DNA of 64,000 nt from positions 1 through 64,000 of the forward strand of contig JBGCFP010000026.1 in the NCBI GenBank assembly GCA_045107005.1. Direction: 5' to 3'. This stretch comes from JBCCMA01 sp045107005 (GTDB taxonomy: Bacteria > Pseudomonadota > Gammaproteobacteria > Steroidobacterales > JBCCMA01). Below, piece after piece: positions 24,828 to 33,370 of the stretch; within the stretch, counting starts at the first letter, position 1, and the number at the start of each line of letters is the position of its first letter. Under the pieces are notes generated by a model, which saw nothing but the letters and a program-made list of their open reading frames with translations, ran no database searches and was not told the DNA's origin. The position numbers and the translations under genes were made by a program.

Positions 24828-26522
24828 CGCGAGCTGCGCACGCCCCTGCTCAAACACGATGTCGACCGGAATGCCCGCGCTGGCCAAACGATCCAGCGCG
24901 TCCTGGAGATCTTGGGGCACGATGCCTTTCTCATTCATCAACGTCCGTGTGCCGGCGTAATCGCCATTACCCTGAAGCGTTAGCAGTGTTTCGGTCAAGG
25001 CCGCCATGGCCGCCTGCATCTGGTCGAAATCGACACGGTAGTGACCGGTCGCCGAGTCATATTGAAACGCGCCCATTTCCTTGAACACATTGAAACGCAA
25101 CATGTTCGCCCGGCCGTGAGCGCTGGTGGCGCCAAAGCGTACCGAGCGGAAAATGCCGGCGAGGAAAGTCACGTAGTTGTCCATCAGCTCGCCCGACTCC
25201 ATCTCGCCTTTCTCGTGCAAACGCGTGACCATGTATAGCCCCAGAATGTCGGCTTTGCCCTCTTCCGTGGCGGACGCCAGCTCTTTGAGCGCGGTACGGA
25301 CCATGCCGTTGCCATTAATCGTGTTCTTGATCCCGAGGCCGTGCGCGACTTCGTGGAACATGGTATTGCCGAAAAACGCATCGAAGGTGATGTGCTTGCG
25401 TTGATCGGTCGCAATCAACTCTTCGGAAATCGGCAGCAGGATTTTGTCGAACTTGGCGCGCATGGCGTTTTTGAGCTGCAACCGACGCGTGCCTTTTTGC
25501 AACTGCACGTGCTCATCGTTTGGCAGATTAATCGCGATGGTTTTGGAACCGGCGTTGCTGTGCCCCGCGTAGTACACCACGTCGTAGGCATTCAGATCCG
25601 AGTCCGACCCGGGGGTCTCCGTTTTGTACTCGTCGCCAACCGGCAGCCCGCGCTGCAGTTCCGGCAAAAACGACGCAAAGCGGGCAAGACGCTCGCTCCA
25701 CTCGAGATCCTTGATGAGCACATAAGCCTCGTAAGCCGTGCGATAACCGTAGAGCTGATCTTCGTAGGACTCGATAGCGCCGATCACCAGATCAATCGCG
25801 TTGTCTTTCATGTCCATCCAGGCCAGATCGCTCGGTTGATAGCGATCGGTGATCAGCGCGTCGGCGCGCAAATTCAGATAGTTTTGAAACTGTGGGTCGT
25901 CCGCATAGCTTGCCGCTTCGCGCAGCAGTCCCGCCGCCTTTTCAAGCTCGCTGGCGTATTCCACGTGGTAGGGCACCACCGCCAATCCCCCTTCGTCATC
26001 GCGGCGTACCAGCGAGTACAAACCCTGTTTGCCGCGAACGGACGCACTGTCAAATTCGTCGCGGGTCATATCCGCCGGGTAGAACTGCGCACCTTCAGGT
26101 TTGGGCCCGACACCACTTAGAAACGGGGCATCACCGTTCAAGCGATCCCAAGGGCCGTAATTGATGTCGGCGAAACGGCGTGTCGCCGGATCGGCGATGG
26201 ACGACAACAACGCCTGCTTGTCGCCGTAAGCCTGGCGCCAAAACAAATCGTCCATGATTTTCGAGGCGTCGATCATCAACGGCAGCATCTTTTTCTGGTT
26301 GGCACTCAAACCGGACAAATCCGCGGTCAGCTCAAACGTTGCGTAAATATCGAGACGATCCTGGGCCGACTCGAGCAAACGTGGCGCCGCGGTGGTCAAC
26401 GCTGTCTTGGCAGGCGTCGACGCTGTCGCCTCCGGCGCATCGCTCGCCACCTTGTCTTTGGCCCCACAACCAGCCATCAGCATGCTGCCGACCGCCACTA
26501 CCCACAAACCACCACGTTTCAT
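24822..26522 (-). CDS. M49-like (dipeptidyl peptidase III-related) lipoprotein
   Basis: 566 residues with lipobox LMAGC near residue 18. A zinc site is visible as HEVAHGLG near residue 386 and EEGKAD about 32 residues later; in M49 enzymes the equivalents are HExxGH and EExxAE/D, so this is a divergent M49-type zinc peptidase. ATG at 26522 is chosen because AGGAG sits seven bases upstream; an ATG at 26537 would place that site inside the gene. It follows the Ntn-hydrolase gene by 18 bases on the same strand, probably in one operon. The substrate is unknown. Confidence 0.78.
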   Translation of the reverse strand: MKRGGLWVVAVGSMLMAGCGAKDKVASDAPEATASTPAKTALTTAAPRLLESAQDRLDIYATFELTADLSGLSANQKKMLPLMIDASKIMDDLFWRQAYGDKQALLSSIADPATRRFADINYGPWDRLNGDAPFLSGVGPKPEGAQFYPADMTRDEFDSASVRGKQGLYSLVRRDDEGGLAVVPYHVEYASELEKAAGLLREAASYADDPQFQNYLNLRADALITDRYQPSDLAWMDMKDNAIDLVIGAIESYEDQLYGYRTAYEAYVLIKDLEWSERLARFASFLPELQRGLPVGDEYKTETPGSDSDLNAYDVVYYAGHSNAGSKTIAINLPNDEHVQLQKGTRRLQLKNAMRAKFDKILLPISEELIATDQRKHITFDAFFGNTMFHEVAHGLGIKNTINGNGMVRTALKELASATEEGKADILGLYMVTRLHEKGEMESGELMDNYVTFLAGIFRSVRFGATSAHGRANMLRFNVFKEMGAFQYDSATGHYRVDFDQMQAAMAALTETLLTLQGNGDYAGTRTLMNEKGIVPQDLQDALDRLASAGIPVDIVFEQGRAQLAL

Positions 26523-26540
26523 GTTCAGACTCCTCATTCT

Positions 26541-27125
26541 CTACAGCGGGTGAGACGGCGCGAGAGGCACGCTCACCATTTCCAACGGCAACGAACAGCC
26601 GTCATCAAATTGACAGGCCGCGCGCATTCCGGCCTCGGCGATGGCTGACGCGTCGTCAAGCACGTCGTAAGCCGCGTGCATGGCGCCGATGGCCAGGCGC
26701 TTGCCCGATCCAATGGCCCAGAATTTCGTATACTGCGCCACCGATCGATAGCTCTCGAGTTCAAAAATGCCCGACGGATTAACGATCAGTGCGCTGATCT
26801 GGCTCGACTCAACCGGCTGTTCTTTTTCTTCCTGCGGATCCATGAAGTAATCACTTTTCATGACTTCATGCAGTTTGCGCGACGTTTCGAAAATGTCGGC
26901 ACCGCTGCTGAAATTCAACTCCACTGCCTTGCTGCGCACCACCGATTCGATGATGTGCTGCGTGGCCGACCAGCCCGCCATGCCCAACACGCTGTCGCCC
27001 GCGCGTAGCAGCTTGCTGTGATTCACAATGTAATCGGCGCTGATCACCAGATCGTCTTCGCTTTCTGCGGTGTCGGCACCGATGACCGCTGTATCGCCCT
27101 TGCGCACGGCAACGATAATAGACAT
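26541..27125 (-). CDS. proteasome-like Ntn hydrolase with predicted N-terminal Ser
   Basis: 194 residues resembling the HslV/proteasome beta family: SIIVAVRKGDTAVIGAD...NHSKLL..GDSVLGMAGWSATQHIIESVV. After Met removal the first residue would be Ser, and Asp falls at position 17, as in HslV (Thr1, Asp17), with Lys37 near the place of HslV Lys33. No HslU-like ATPase gene is nearby, so it may act alone. The ATG at 27125 overlaps the stop of the DUF2007 gene (TGATG), implying translational coupling. Predicted activity is peptide or amide hydrolysis; the substrate is unknown. Confidence 0.72.
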   Translation of the reverse strand: MSIIVAVRKGDTAVIGADTAESEDDLVISADYIVNHSKLLRAGDSVLGMAGWSATQHIIESVVRSKAVELNFSSGADIFETSRKLHEVMKSDYFMDPQEEKEQPVESSQISALIVNPSGIFELESYRSVAQYTKFWAIGSGKRLAIGAMHAAYDVLDDASAIAEAGMRAACQFDDGCSLPLEMVSVPLAPSHPL

Positions 27126-27469
27126 CAGCTGCGCACCCGGGGTTCGAGTGGTGACGCGCTCTGGCACTGCCAGCAGGTTTCAAAGGCGGCGGTATTGGCT
27201 TCGCCACACTGCCCGCAGGTCCAGTGTTTGGCTTCGGCGTTACGGGTTTCATAGTGTTTGATGATGCGCTTGGCCTCATCGCGACAGCGCGGCGCCACAA
27301 ACACCCGTGTGTCACCGACTTTGAATATTCCCGGGTACGCACCGGACAGCGCCTCACCACGCAATTCCACCTCGATGCCCGACGATTCAAGCAAGCCTCG
27401 AATCAAATTGCCCTCGACCGGGTTGGGGGCGTTATAAACGCAGATGCGCGCATCGCTTTGCAGCGTCAT
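27125..27469 (-). CDS. DUF2007 protein with C-terminal zinc ribbon
   Basis: 114 residues. The N-terminal half (ARICVYNAPNPVEGNLIRGLLESSGIEVELRGEALSG...VFVAPRCRDEAKRII) fits DUF2007, a small ferredoxin-like fold of unknown role. The C-terminus is a four-Cys zinc ribbon, WTCGQCGEANTAAFETCWQCQS. ATG at 27469 is chosen since AGGA lies six bases upstream. First gene of a probable three-gene operon with the Ntn hydrolase and the M49-like lipoprotein, so it may serve as an adaptor or regulator of proteolysis; that is inference. Confidence 0.75.
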   Translation of the reverse strand: MTLQSDARICVYNAPNPVEGNLIRGLLESSGIEVELRGEALSGAYPGIFKVGDTRVFVAPRCRDEAKRIIKHYETRNAEAKHWTCGQCGEANTAAFETCWQCQSASPLEPRVRS

Positions 27470-27622
27470 GTTCATTCCTGTGCACAGAGGTTGAGAGCGG
27501 CCGACTGGAAACGCGTTTCGACCTTGATGCGGCATTGTACGTGATTCGCGACCGATTGCCTGCGCCGCGTGCGCAGCGCTTTTCTCGCATCGACCCAACC
27601 GCACTGCGCAGGACTTGGCCAG

Positions 27623-28054
27623 TCAGGCGATCCCAGCCGCCCGCGCGACCGTCCAAATCCACATGGCCAGCAACACCAACAAGCTGACCGCGAATACGCG
27701 CATGCGCACTAAAACCGTATTGTGGGTGACGTGAATATAGCTGTGAAAATAGCGAATCACGACGTAAGCCCAAGCCATTGCTACCATCACCAGGTCGGTC
27801 GTTCCCAGTACCATTGCACTCAGGCAAACCGCGTAAAACAGCACGGGCGTTTCAAACAGATTGCTGAAGTTGCGAGCGGCGGTGATCATGGTTTCAGGCA
27901 CGTCGTCACCGAACTGATAGATCCTGAAATCGTTGACCTTGACTTGCCGATTACGCGCGGCCGCAATCCGGCGGCGGAGCATGACCACGGCCACGCAAAA
28001 GGTCAGCAGCACCAGAGCCGCCATCGGATAAAGCAAGTGAGCGTTCTGCATCAT
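27623..28054 (-). CDS. MAPEG family membrane protein
   Basis: 143 residues with four membrane helices. The MAPEG signature is seen around helices two and three: R.....N.(F/L)E.P..FY as ARNFSNLFETPVLFYAVCL, and YVVIRYFHSYIHVT. MAPEG proteins include glutathione transferases and peroxidases of membranes; the Arg, Asn, Glu and Tyr of the glutathione site are present. Bacterial members are mostly uncharacterised. Located 20 bases after a small lipoprotein gene on the same strand. Confidence 0.87.
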   Translation of the reverse strand: MMQNAHLLYPMAALVLLTFCVAVVMLRRRIAAARNRQVKVNDFRIYQFGDDVPETMITAARNFSNLFETPVLFYAVCLSAMVLGTTDLVMVAMAWAYVVIRYFHSYIHVTHNTVLVRMRVFAVSLLVLLAMWIWTVARAAGIA

Positions 28055-28074
28055 GTTTTCTCTTTTTCAGAAGG

Positions 28075-28509
28075 TTACTGCAGCAGCGGGTTGGTTCGCT
28101 CTTGTCGACAGGCATCGGGGGCTTTTGCTTTGGCGCGTGCGTCACGCCATACCAGCGCGCAGTCCGCACGCTGGCGAAAAAAATCGTCGCACTGCCCGTC
28201 GCCATTGCCACCCAAACCGCCCGTCGGATAGCACATGACCGCTCCGCTGGCGTCATAGATAACACCGGGGATATCGCAGCAGTAGGGCGGGCGATAGAAC
28301 ACCGTTTGCTGCCGGTAGCGAAAACTCAGGATCTGACTGGGCGGATCGGTCAGCCTGTCTTCACCGATTTGCTCGGTTAACGCATCGAGCCAGGGCCCGT
28401 AAGGATCTTGTGCGCCGGTGTTCGCTTGCTTGCCAACCGGCTCACAACCTGCGGTAACCCAGGTCATGGCAACCAGAAGGCAAACGTTACGAGGGTTTAC
28501 TGCTTTCAT
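28075..28509 (-). CDS. small Cys-rich lipoprotein (DUF6970-like)
   Basis: 144 residues. Signal peptide with lipobox TAGC near residue 21. The conserved part is PYCCDIPGVIYDASGAVMCYPTGG..GDGQCDDFF, which resembles DUF6970; it has six or more cysteines suited to disulfides in the periplasm. ATG at 28509 is preferred, with GGGGTG as ribosome-binding site. Its start overlaps the end of the upstream membrane protein gene by 23 bases. Function unknown. Confidence 0.65.
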   Translation of the reverse strand: MKAVNPRNVCLLVAMTWVTAGCEPVGKQANTGAQDPYGPWLDALTEQIGEDRLTDPPSQILSFRYRQQTVFYRPPYCCDIPGVIYDASGAVMCYPTGGLGGNGDGQCDDFFRQRADCALVWRDARAKAKAPDACRQERTNPLLQ

Positions 28510-29488
28510 ACTCACCCCATACACCGTACAAGAAACCGAGGATCAGCGCTGGCGCAGCCCCAATGGAAAACAGCGCCGTCGCCGGGGCAATAAAATCCTG
28601 ATAAAACCACTCGCTCGGGCTCATCCCCGCTCCCGGTGGCCGAAAAACTGGCGCAATAAAGCCGTTGACGTTAACCAGCACGCCGACGAACACGCCGAGC
28701 AGGGCAACGCCGGCCAGCGCGCCCCGCCACGTGCTGTGGCGCCCACCGCGAGCGTAGACCAGCGTTTGCAAGCGCGGGCCGAACGCCGTGGCAACCAACA
28801 ACGTGACGCTTAACGCAATGAAGGCGGCGGGCAACGTCACGCGCAAACCGCTGTGCAGCATGATCGGCCACGCGATGAGCACGCCCAGCGCCGCTTGCAA
28901 CAGCACCAGAGCCTGTGTCGCACGTGCGGCGGGCGCAACACGCAGACCGCCCAGCAACAACAGCGTGGCGCCGAACAACAACAGCGCGGGACCCGGCACA
29001 GCCGCAACAACGCGCGGATGCACGCCAACCGTGTCAGCGAGACGCGCGCTGCGCTGGGCCGGTGTCGCGACCGAGTGTTCGCTCACCGTCGGCGGTCCTG
29101 TGTCGGTGAAAGCGATCACGCGAACACGGTCCGGCGCCAGGGTTTCGAGCAAATGCCAATCCACTTCGTCTCGCGTTGGCGCATACAGCGAGAATCGGCT
29201 GCCGTAACGCGCCGGGTAATCGAGCTCACTAGCTCGGGCGTTAAGGGTCACAGGCTCAGTCGCTGCCACGTTGTTATTGCCAACGCGAATATCGACCCAC
29301 CACTGCGTCCCTTGTGTTCGTTCGCGCAACGAGAGGGTGCGCCCGGCCGCTTCCACCGAACCGTCAAATGCAACGCGTTCGCGCTGCGGTACCGGATGCG
29401 CCAGATCTCCGATCAACAGCCACAGGCCCGCTATCGCCAATACGGCACTGACGATGCGGACGGTTGTTCGGCTGGGGCGTGGCGTCAT
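28487..29488 (-). CDS. membrane protein of unknown function
   Basis: 333 residues. One N-terminal hydrophobic helix (VRIVSAVLAIAGLWLLIGDLA), a soluble beta-rich part of ~120 residues, then about five helices from residue ~165 (PGPALLLFGATLLLLGGL, LVLLQAALGVLIAWPIML, AFIALSVTLLVATAF, ALAGVALLGVFVGVLVNV, FSIGAAPALILGFLYGV). I do not recognise the family. First of a run of same-strand genes with the small lipoprotein and MAPEG. It is divergent from the YpfJ-type peptidase gene. Confidence 0.6.
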   Translation of the reverse strand: MTPRPSRTTVRIVSAVLAIAGLWLLIGDLAHPVPQRERVAFDGSVEAAGRTLSLRERTQGTQWWVDIRVGNNNVAATEPVTLNARASELDYPARYGSRFSLYAPTRDEVDWHLLETLAPDRVRVIAFTDTGPPTVSEHSVATPAQRSARLADTVGVHPRVVAAVPGPALLLFGATLLLLGGLRVAPAARATQALVLLQAALGVLIAWPIMLHSGLRVTLPAAFIALSVTLLVATAFGPRLQTLVYARGGRHSTWRGALAGVALLGVFVGVLVNVNGFIAPVFRPPGAGMSPSEWFYQDFIAPATALFSIGAAPALILGFLYGVWGEYESSKPS

Positions 29489-29599
29489 GACACAAAATTA
29501 TACGTGCATGACGCGCGGCAAGGCAGACTGCCGCCATTTCGCTGTCCTGCTACACTTTGGCCACAATCAATAATATTGCCACGGGGTGGGGAGACAACG

Positions 29600-30433
29600 A
29601 TGCGCTGGGAAAAAGGTCGACGAAGCAAGAACGTGGTAGACGTGCGCGGCTCGCGCAAAAAAAAAGGCGCCACGCTGGGTGGCGGTGCGATCATCATGGC
29701 GCTCATCGCCATCTTTTTCTTCGGGCAGGATCCGGCGCAGGTGTTGCAGCAAGCCGGTGGCAACGGTGCTTCTGTACCGAGTTCATCAACGAATAATCCT
29801 GCCAATGAACAGGTCAAGGATTTCCTCTCTGTTGTTCTTGCCGACACCGAAGACGTCTGGGCGCAGCTATTTGCGGCGTCCGGCAGTCGCTATCAGCAAC
29901 CGAGGCTGGTGATCTTTGAGGGGCAAGTGCAGTCACGCTGCGGTTTCGCGTCAGCGGCAAGCGGCCCGTTTTACTGCCCGGGCGACAACCAGCTCTACAT
30001 GGATCTGAGTTTCTTGTCGCAGCTACAGAAGATGGGCGCGAACGGTGACTTTGCACTGGCCTACGTCATTGCTCATGAAGTCGGACATCACGTACAAAAT
30101 CTGACGGGGCGTGCGATGAACGTACAGCAAGCCAAAGCCCGTTCAAGCAAAACCGAAGCGAACGCGCTGCAAGTACGGATGGAACTCGAGGCCGACTGCT
30201 ACGCCGGCGTCTGGGCGCACCACGGACAGAAGCAACGCAATATTTTGGAGAAGGGCGACATTGAAGAAGGGCTCGGCGCCGCGGCCGCGGTGGGTGACGA
30301 CAACCTCCAGCGGCAAGCGCGCGGTTACGTCGTGCCCGAGTCGTTTACGCACGGCTCTTCGCAGCAGCGCATGACCTGGTTCAAGCGCGGCCTGGAAACG
30401 GGTGAAGTGGGTGCCTGCAATACGTTCGGCTAG
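29600..30433 (+). CDS. ypfJ: YpfJ-family neutral zinc metallopeptidase
   Basis: 277 residues. ATG at 29600 has GGGGAG as ribosome-binding site; the open frame upstream is non-coding. A single N-terminal membrane helix (residues ~28-41, IIMALIAIFFFG) follows a basic cytoplasmic tail. The zinc motif is HEVGHH with His159, Glu160 and His163, and the distal Glu is in MELEADCYAG. The family is conserved in proteobacteria but its substrates are undefined. The gene ends before a shared hairpin at 30444. Confidence 0.92.
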   Translation: MRWEKGRRSKNVVDVRGSRKKKGATLGGGAIIMALIAIFFFGQDPAQVLQQAGGNGASVPSSSTNNPANEQVKDFLSVVLADTEDVWAQLFAASGSRYQQPRLVIFEGQVQSRCGFASAASGPFYCPGDNQLYMDLSFLSQLQKMGANGDFALAYVIAHEVGHHVQNLTGRAMNVQQAKARSSKTEANALQVRMELEADCYAGVWAHHGQKQRNILEKGDIEEGLGAAAAVGDDNLQRQARGYVVPESFTHGSSQQRMTWFKRGLETGEVGACNTFG

Positions 30434-30443
30434 CGTCTTGATC

Positions 30444-30470
30444 GGGGCCAGAGTCATCGTCTCCGGCCCC
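30444..30470. terminator. bidirectional hairpin between convergent genes
   Basis: GGGGCCAGAG pairs with CTCCGGCCCC (nine of ten pairs) around a seven-base loop, 11 bases after the ypfJ stop and 15 bases from the stop of the convergent lipoprotein gene. Only short T runs flank it. Confidence 0.6.
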
Positions 30471-30484
30471 GTCTTGCCGTTTGT

Positions 30485-31135
30485 TTAGCCGCCCGCCATC
30501 TTGCCCAGATCCTGGACCGGCAACGAATCCAAAACATCTTTGACGTCGTCGAACTCGAGGTTCTCGGCCGCCACGTCAACCAGAAAACGACCGTCGATGA
30601 ACACCATCAACTGCGTATTCGCTGACGATCCATTGTCTTCGTAACTTTCGAGCGCTTGGAAACCTTTGTAGGTCGTCGTGCGATAAAAACCCTGATCCGA
30701 TTCTTCGTCGACTTCCACACTGAGCCAGTCCAGGCCCATACGCGCCATCTTCTGCATCGAGCCCAGATCCGAAATCTTCACCGTGACCGTTTGGTCGTCC
30801 TGCGGATCGTTGCCCTCGTAGAACGCTTCGGCGTTCGAAATCTTGAAGCCCATGGCGCCACTCTTGGAGCCGCTCGCACGCACTCGCTTCATTCCTGAGA
30901 TCGACTCGGGCAACATGCCTTTCAAGTCGCTCGCGGACACCGTTTCCATGGCTTTGCCACTAAACGCATCGACCAGATCGTCGACGGCGTCCTCAATATT
31001 CGCGGGCATGTTTTCTGCCGCAGACCGCGCCTCGCTGCGGATTTCGTCCACCGTCACGTCCTGCGGCGCATCGTCGCCACCACACGCGGTCAGTGCCAGA
31101 CACATCGCCGCCATCGAAACCAAACGAATCTTCAT
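30485..31135 (-). CDS. lipoprotein of unknown function
   Basis: 216 residues; signal peptide with lipobox TACG (LVSMAAMCLALTACGGDD), ATG at 31135 preceded by GGGG. The mature protein is acidic, with a helical region near residues 30-75 and a mixed alpha/beta remainder (FKISNAEAFYEGNDPQDDQTVTVKISDLG). I do not recognise the family. It lies downstream of yibQ on the same strand with a 54-base gap, and could belong to that operon or be separate. Confidence 0.6.
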   Translation of the reverse strand: MKIRLVSMAAMCLALTACGGDDAPQDVTVDEIRSEARSAAENMPANIEDAVDDLVDAFSGKAMETVSASDLKGMLPESISGMKRVRASGSKSGAMGFKISNAEAFYEGNDPQDDQTVTVKISDLGSMQKMARMGLDWLSVEVDEESDQGFYRTTTYKGFQALESYEDNGSSANTQLMVFIDGRFLVDVAAENLEFDDVKDVLDSLPVQDLGKMAGG

Positions 31136-31189
31136 TGAAATCCCCTTACACAAAAACCAGATTCTAACGATCCGGGTAGAAAGACCAGG

Positions 31190-32032
31190 CTAATCCTGGC
31201 GATGCTTGCGAACGGGTTCTGCCGACCCTGCCGTCACGGTCTGTGCCTTTTGACGTATCGCTCGAACACTAATTAGTTCACGCACCGAAACCAGACGATA
31301 ACCGGTAGCGGCCAGTCGCGGCAACGCCGCGTCGAGCATATCGAGTGTGACGGTGAACGGATGACCGATGCCAAGCGCATAGCCCTGGCGGCGTGCCGAG
31401 CGTTTCAGCAGCTCGAACTGCGACGCCACATGCTTGGCCTCTTGTACGTGATCGAGGAACACGTCACGGCGCGCATTCGCAATTCCCGCAAGCTCAGCCT
31501 GCTGCTGTCCGCGCGTGCCGCCGGTGGTCACGCTGTCCACAAAGTACAGATCACCGGTCGCCTGCAGCTCGCGCATTAACCAGCCCATTTGCTGAGCGTG
31601 CCGCGTAAAAAAACTGCCCATGTGATTGTTCACACCGCTGACGTAGCGCAGCGTCGCCAGATTATCGCGCAACGTCGCACGCATCTGAGCGCGCGTAATG
31701 CCCAGTCGCATCGCGCCGGGGCCAAGCAAATGATTGCGGGTATCCGCTTCGAGTGGCTGGTGCAGCAGGACTTCCTTACCGCGAGCGTGCGCCGTCACCG
31801 AAAACTCACGCGCGTACGGCGTGTGCGGCAAAATGGAGCAAGCCACCGGCCCGGGCAACGCCAGCGCATGGCGACCTTCCACCGCTCGATCACCCAGATC
31901 GTCGATGATGATCGCGATGACGGGCCAGGTATCTTGATCCGCCGGATCAAAATCGCTGTCGTAATCGTAAGCCAGGGCGGCAGGCAGCAGCGCCCAAATC
32001 AACGCGCCACAAAGCGCGGCTTGCAGACGAGG
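31190..32032 (-). CDS. yibQ: YibQ-type divergent polysaccharide deacetylase
   Basis: 280 residues, with a signal peptide (PRLQAALCGALIWALLPAALA). The start at 32032 puts it seven bases after the ctp stop; an upstream ATG at 32131 would overlap that gene by 92 bases. The divergent deacetylase fold is shown by IAIIIDDLGD near the N-terminus, HQPLEADT, NNHMGSFFT and YFVDSVTT, and GHPFTVTLDML. Its role is unproven; the gene is conserved beside envC in gammaproteobacteria, suggesting cell wall work. Confidence 0.87.
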   Translation of the reverse strand, partial: PRLQAALCGALIWALLPAALAYDYDSDFDPADQDTWPVIAIIIDDLGDRAVEGRHALALPGPVACSILPHTPYAREFSVTAHARGKEVLLHQPLEADTRNHLLGPGAMRLGITRAQMRATLRDNLATLRYVSGVNNHMGSFFTRHAQQMGWLMRELQATGDLYFVDSVTTGGTRGQQQAELAGIANARRDVFLDHVQEAKHVASQFELLKRSARRQGYALGIGHPFTVTLDMLDAALPRLAATGYRLVSVRELISVRAIRQKAQTVTAGSAEPVRKHRQD

Positions 32033-32039
32033 CATACGT

Positions 32040-33275
32040 TTAACGAGCGGCGCTGGTGTGGCGTGATGGCGCCGAGTGAAGTTCATCAACCGCGCGAGCC
32101 ACCGAGTAGTCGCGCTCAACCAATGGCGCATCCGCAGTAGCTGCGGCGAAATCGGCTGGGCGAGTGCCGGTCAGACTGCGATCGGGCCGAATACCGAAGC
32201 CGTGAATGGAGCGACCTGAGGGCGTGAAATAACGCGACGTCGTGAGTTTCATTGCCCGGCCTTTGGACAACGGCACGATCGTCTGGACCGAGCCTTTGCC
32301 GTAGGTGACGTCGCCCATGATCGTCGCGCGTCCATGATCCTGTAACGCGCCAGCCACAATTTCTGACGCGGACGCGGTGCCCGCGTTGACCAACACGACA
32401 ATGTTCGCATTGTTCGTCAGATCGCCGGCATGCGCGGCGTAGTCGAAGTCGGCGCCATCGAGGCGGCCGTCCGCACTGACAATTTGCCCTTCTTCCAAAA
32501 ACGCATCTGAGACGGCGACGGCCGCGTCGAGCAGCCCGCCCGGATTGTTCCGCAAATCGAGCACCAGTCCCGTCAGGCTGCCGCCGTTATTGTCCTGCAA
32601 TGCGAGCAGAGCATCGGTCACTTCGGTGCCGGTGGTCTCGGAAAACTGACTGATCCGAACGTAACCGACGCCGGGCTCAAGCATTTCGTGGCGAACGCTG
32701 TGCACGGCAATCTGCGTGCGCTCCAAATCAAAATGCAGAATGTCGTCCGTTTGCTCGCGCGACACCGACAAACGCACCTGCGTGCCCACTTCGCCGCGCA
32801 TGCGTTCAATCGTGGCATCGAGATCTTCGGGATCTACCGGTTCTTCATCAACCATGACGATGACGTCGCCCGCTTCCATCCCGGCACGCTGCGCCGGCGT
32901 CGCGTCGATGGGCGATACAACAACGACCATGCCGTCGCGCAAACTCACTTCCACGCCAACGCCAGCGTAGTTGCCGGACGTCGTAATGCGCATTTCGCGG
33001 TATTCGGATTCGGTCAGAAAGTTGGAATGGGGATCGAGACTGGTCAGCACGCCACGCACGGCCGCCTCGACCAACTCGGCATCATCGATGTGATCAACGT
33101 AGTCGCGCTTCACCCGTTCAAACACTTCGGCCAGCAGGCGAGCTTCTTCCCACGGCAGCGTGCTGTTCGCCTCGGCCTTGTCGGGTTTGGCGTGCACGCG
33201 CGGTCCGAAGGACAAACCGGCCCCCAGAATCACGCCAATAACAACGGCTAATATGCCTCGGTGCAGCAACGACAT
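32040..33275 (-). CDS. S41 carboxy-terminal processing protease
   Basis: 411 residues. N-terminal membrane anchor or signal (residues 6-29), a PDZ domain at ~95-180, and the S41 catalytic core. The catalytic Ser302 lies in NAGTASASE and Lys327 in TYGKGSVQT, 25 residues apart as in E. coli Prc. It probably trims periplasmic proteins, possibly regulators of peptidoglycan hydrolases. In E. coli envC and yibQ are adjacent; here this protease is inserted between them, linking it to the amidase activator EnvC. Confidence 0.93.
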   Translation of the reverse strand: MSLLHRGILAVVIGVILGAGLSFGPRVHAKPDKAEANSTLPWEEARLLAEVFERVKRDYVDHIDDAELVEAAVRGVLTSLDPHSNFLTESEYREMRITTSGNYAGVGVEVSLRDGMVVVVSPIDATPAQRAGMEAGDVIVMVDEEPVDPEDLDATIERMRGEVGTQVRLSVSREQTDDILHFDLERTQIAVHSVRHEMLEPGVGYVRISQFSETTGTEVTDALLALQDNNGGSLTGLVLDLRNNPGGLLDAAVAVSDAFLEEGQIVSADGRLDGADFDYAAHAGDLTNNANIVVLVNAGTASASEIVAGALQDHGRATIMGDVTYGKGSVQTIVPLSKGRAMKLTTSRYFTPSGRSIHGFGIRPDRSLTGTRPADFAAATADAPLVERDYSVARAVDELHSAPSRHTSAAR

Positions 33276-33370
33276 AACGAGCGTTTCTCGTCAGTGATTA
33301 AAAAACCAACATAGCACACGCCCAAATAGGGAGACAGGACCTGATCGACAGTCGCACGCTGTCACGAAAA

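Noticed and set aside
25341..26120. Plus-strand 259-codon frame over the M49-like gene
   Set aside because: Antisense to a lipoprotein with HExxH-type zinc residues; no start signals or family resemblance.
28853..29599. Upstream extension of the ypfJ frame
   Set aside because: The in-frame region before ATG 29600 overlaps the divergent membrane protein and is low complexity; a good ribosome-binding site is at 29600.
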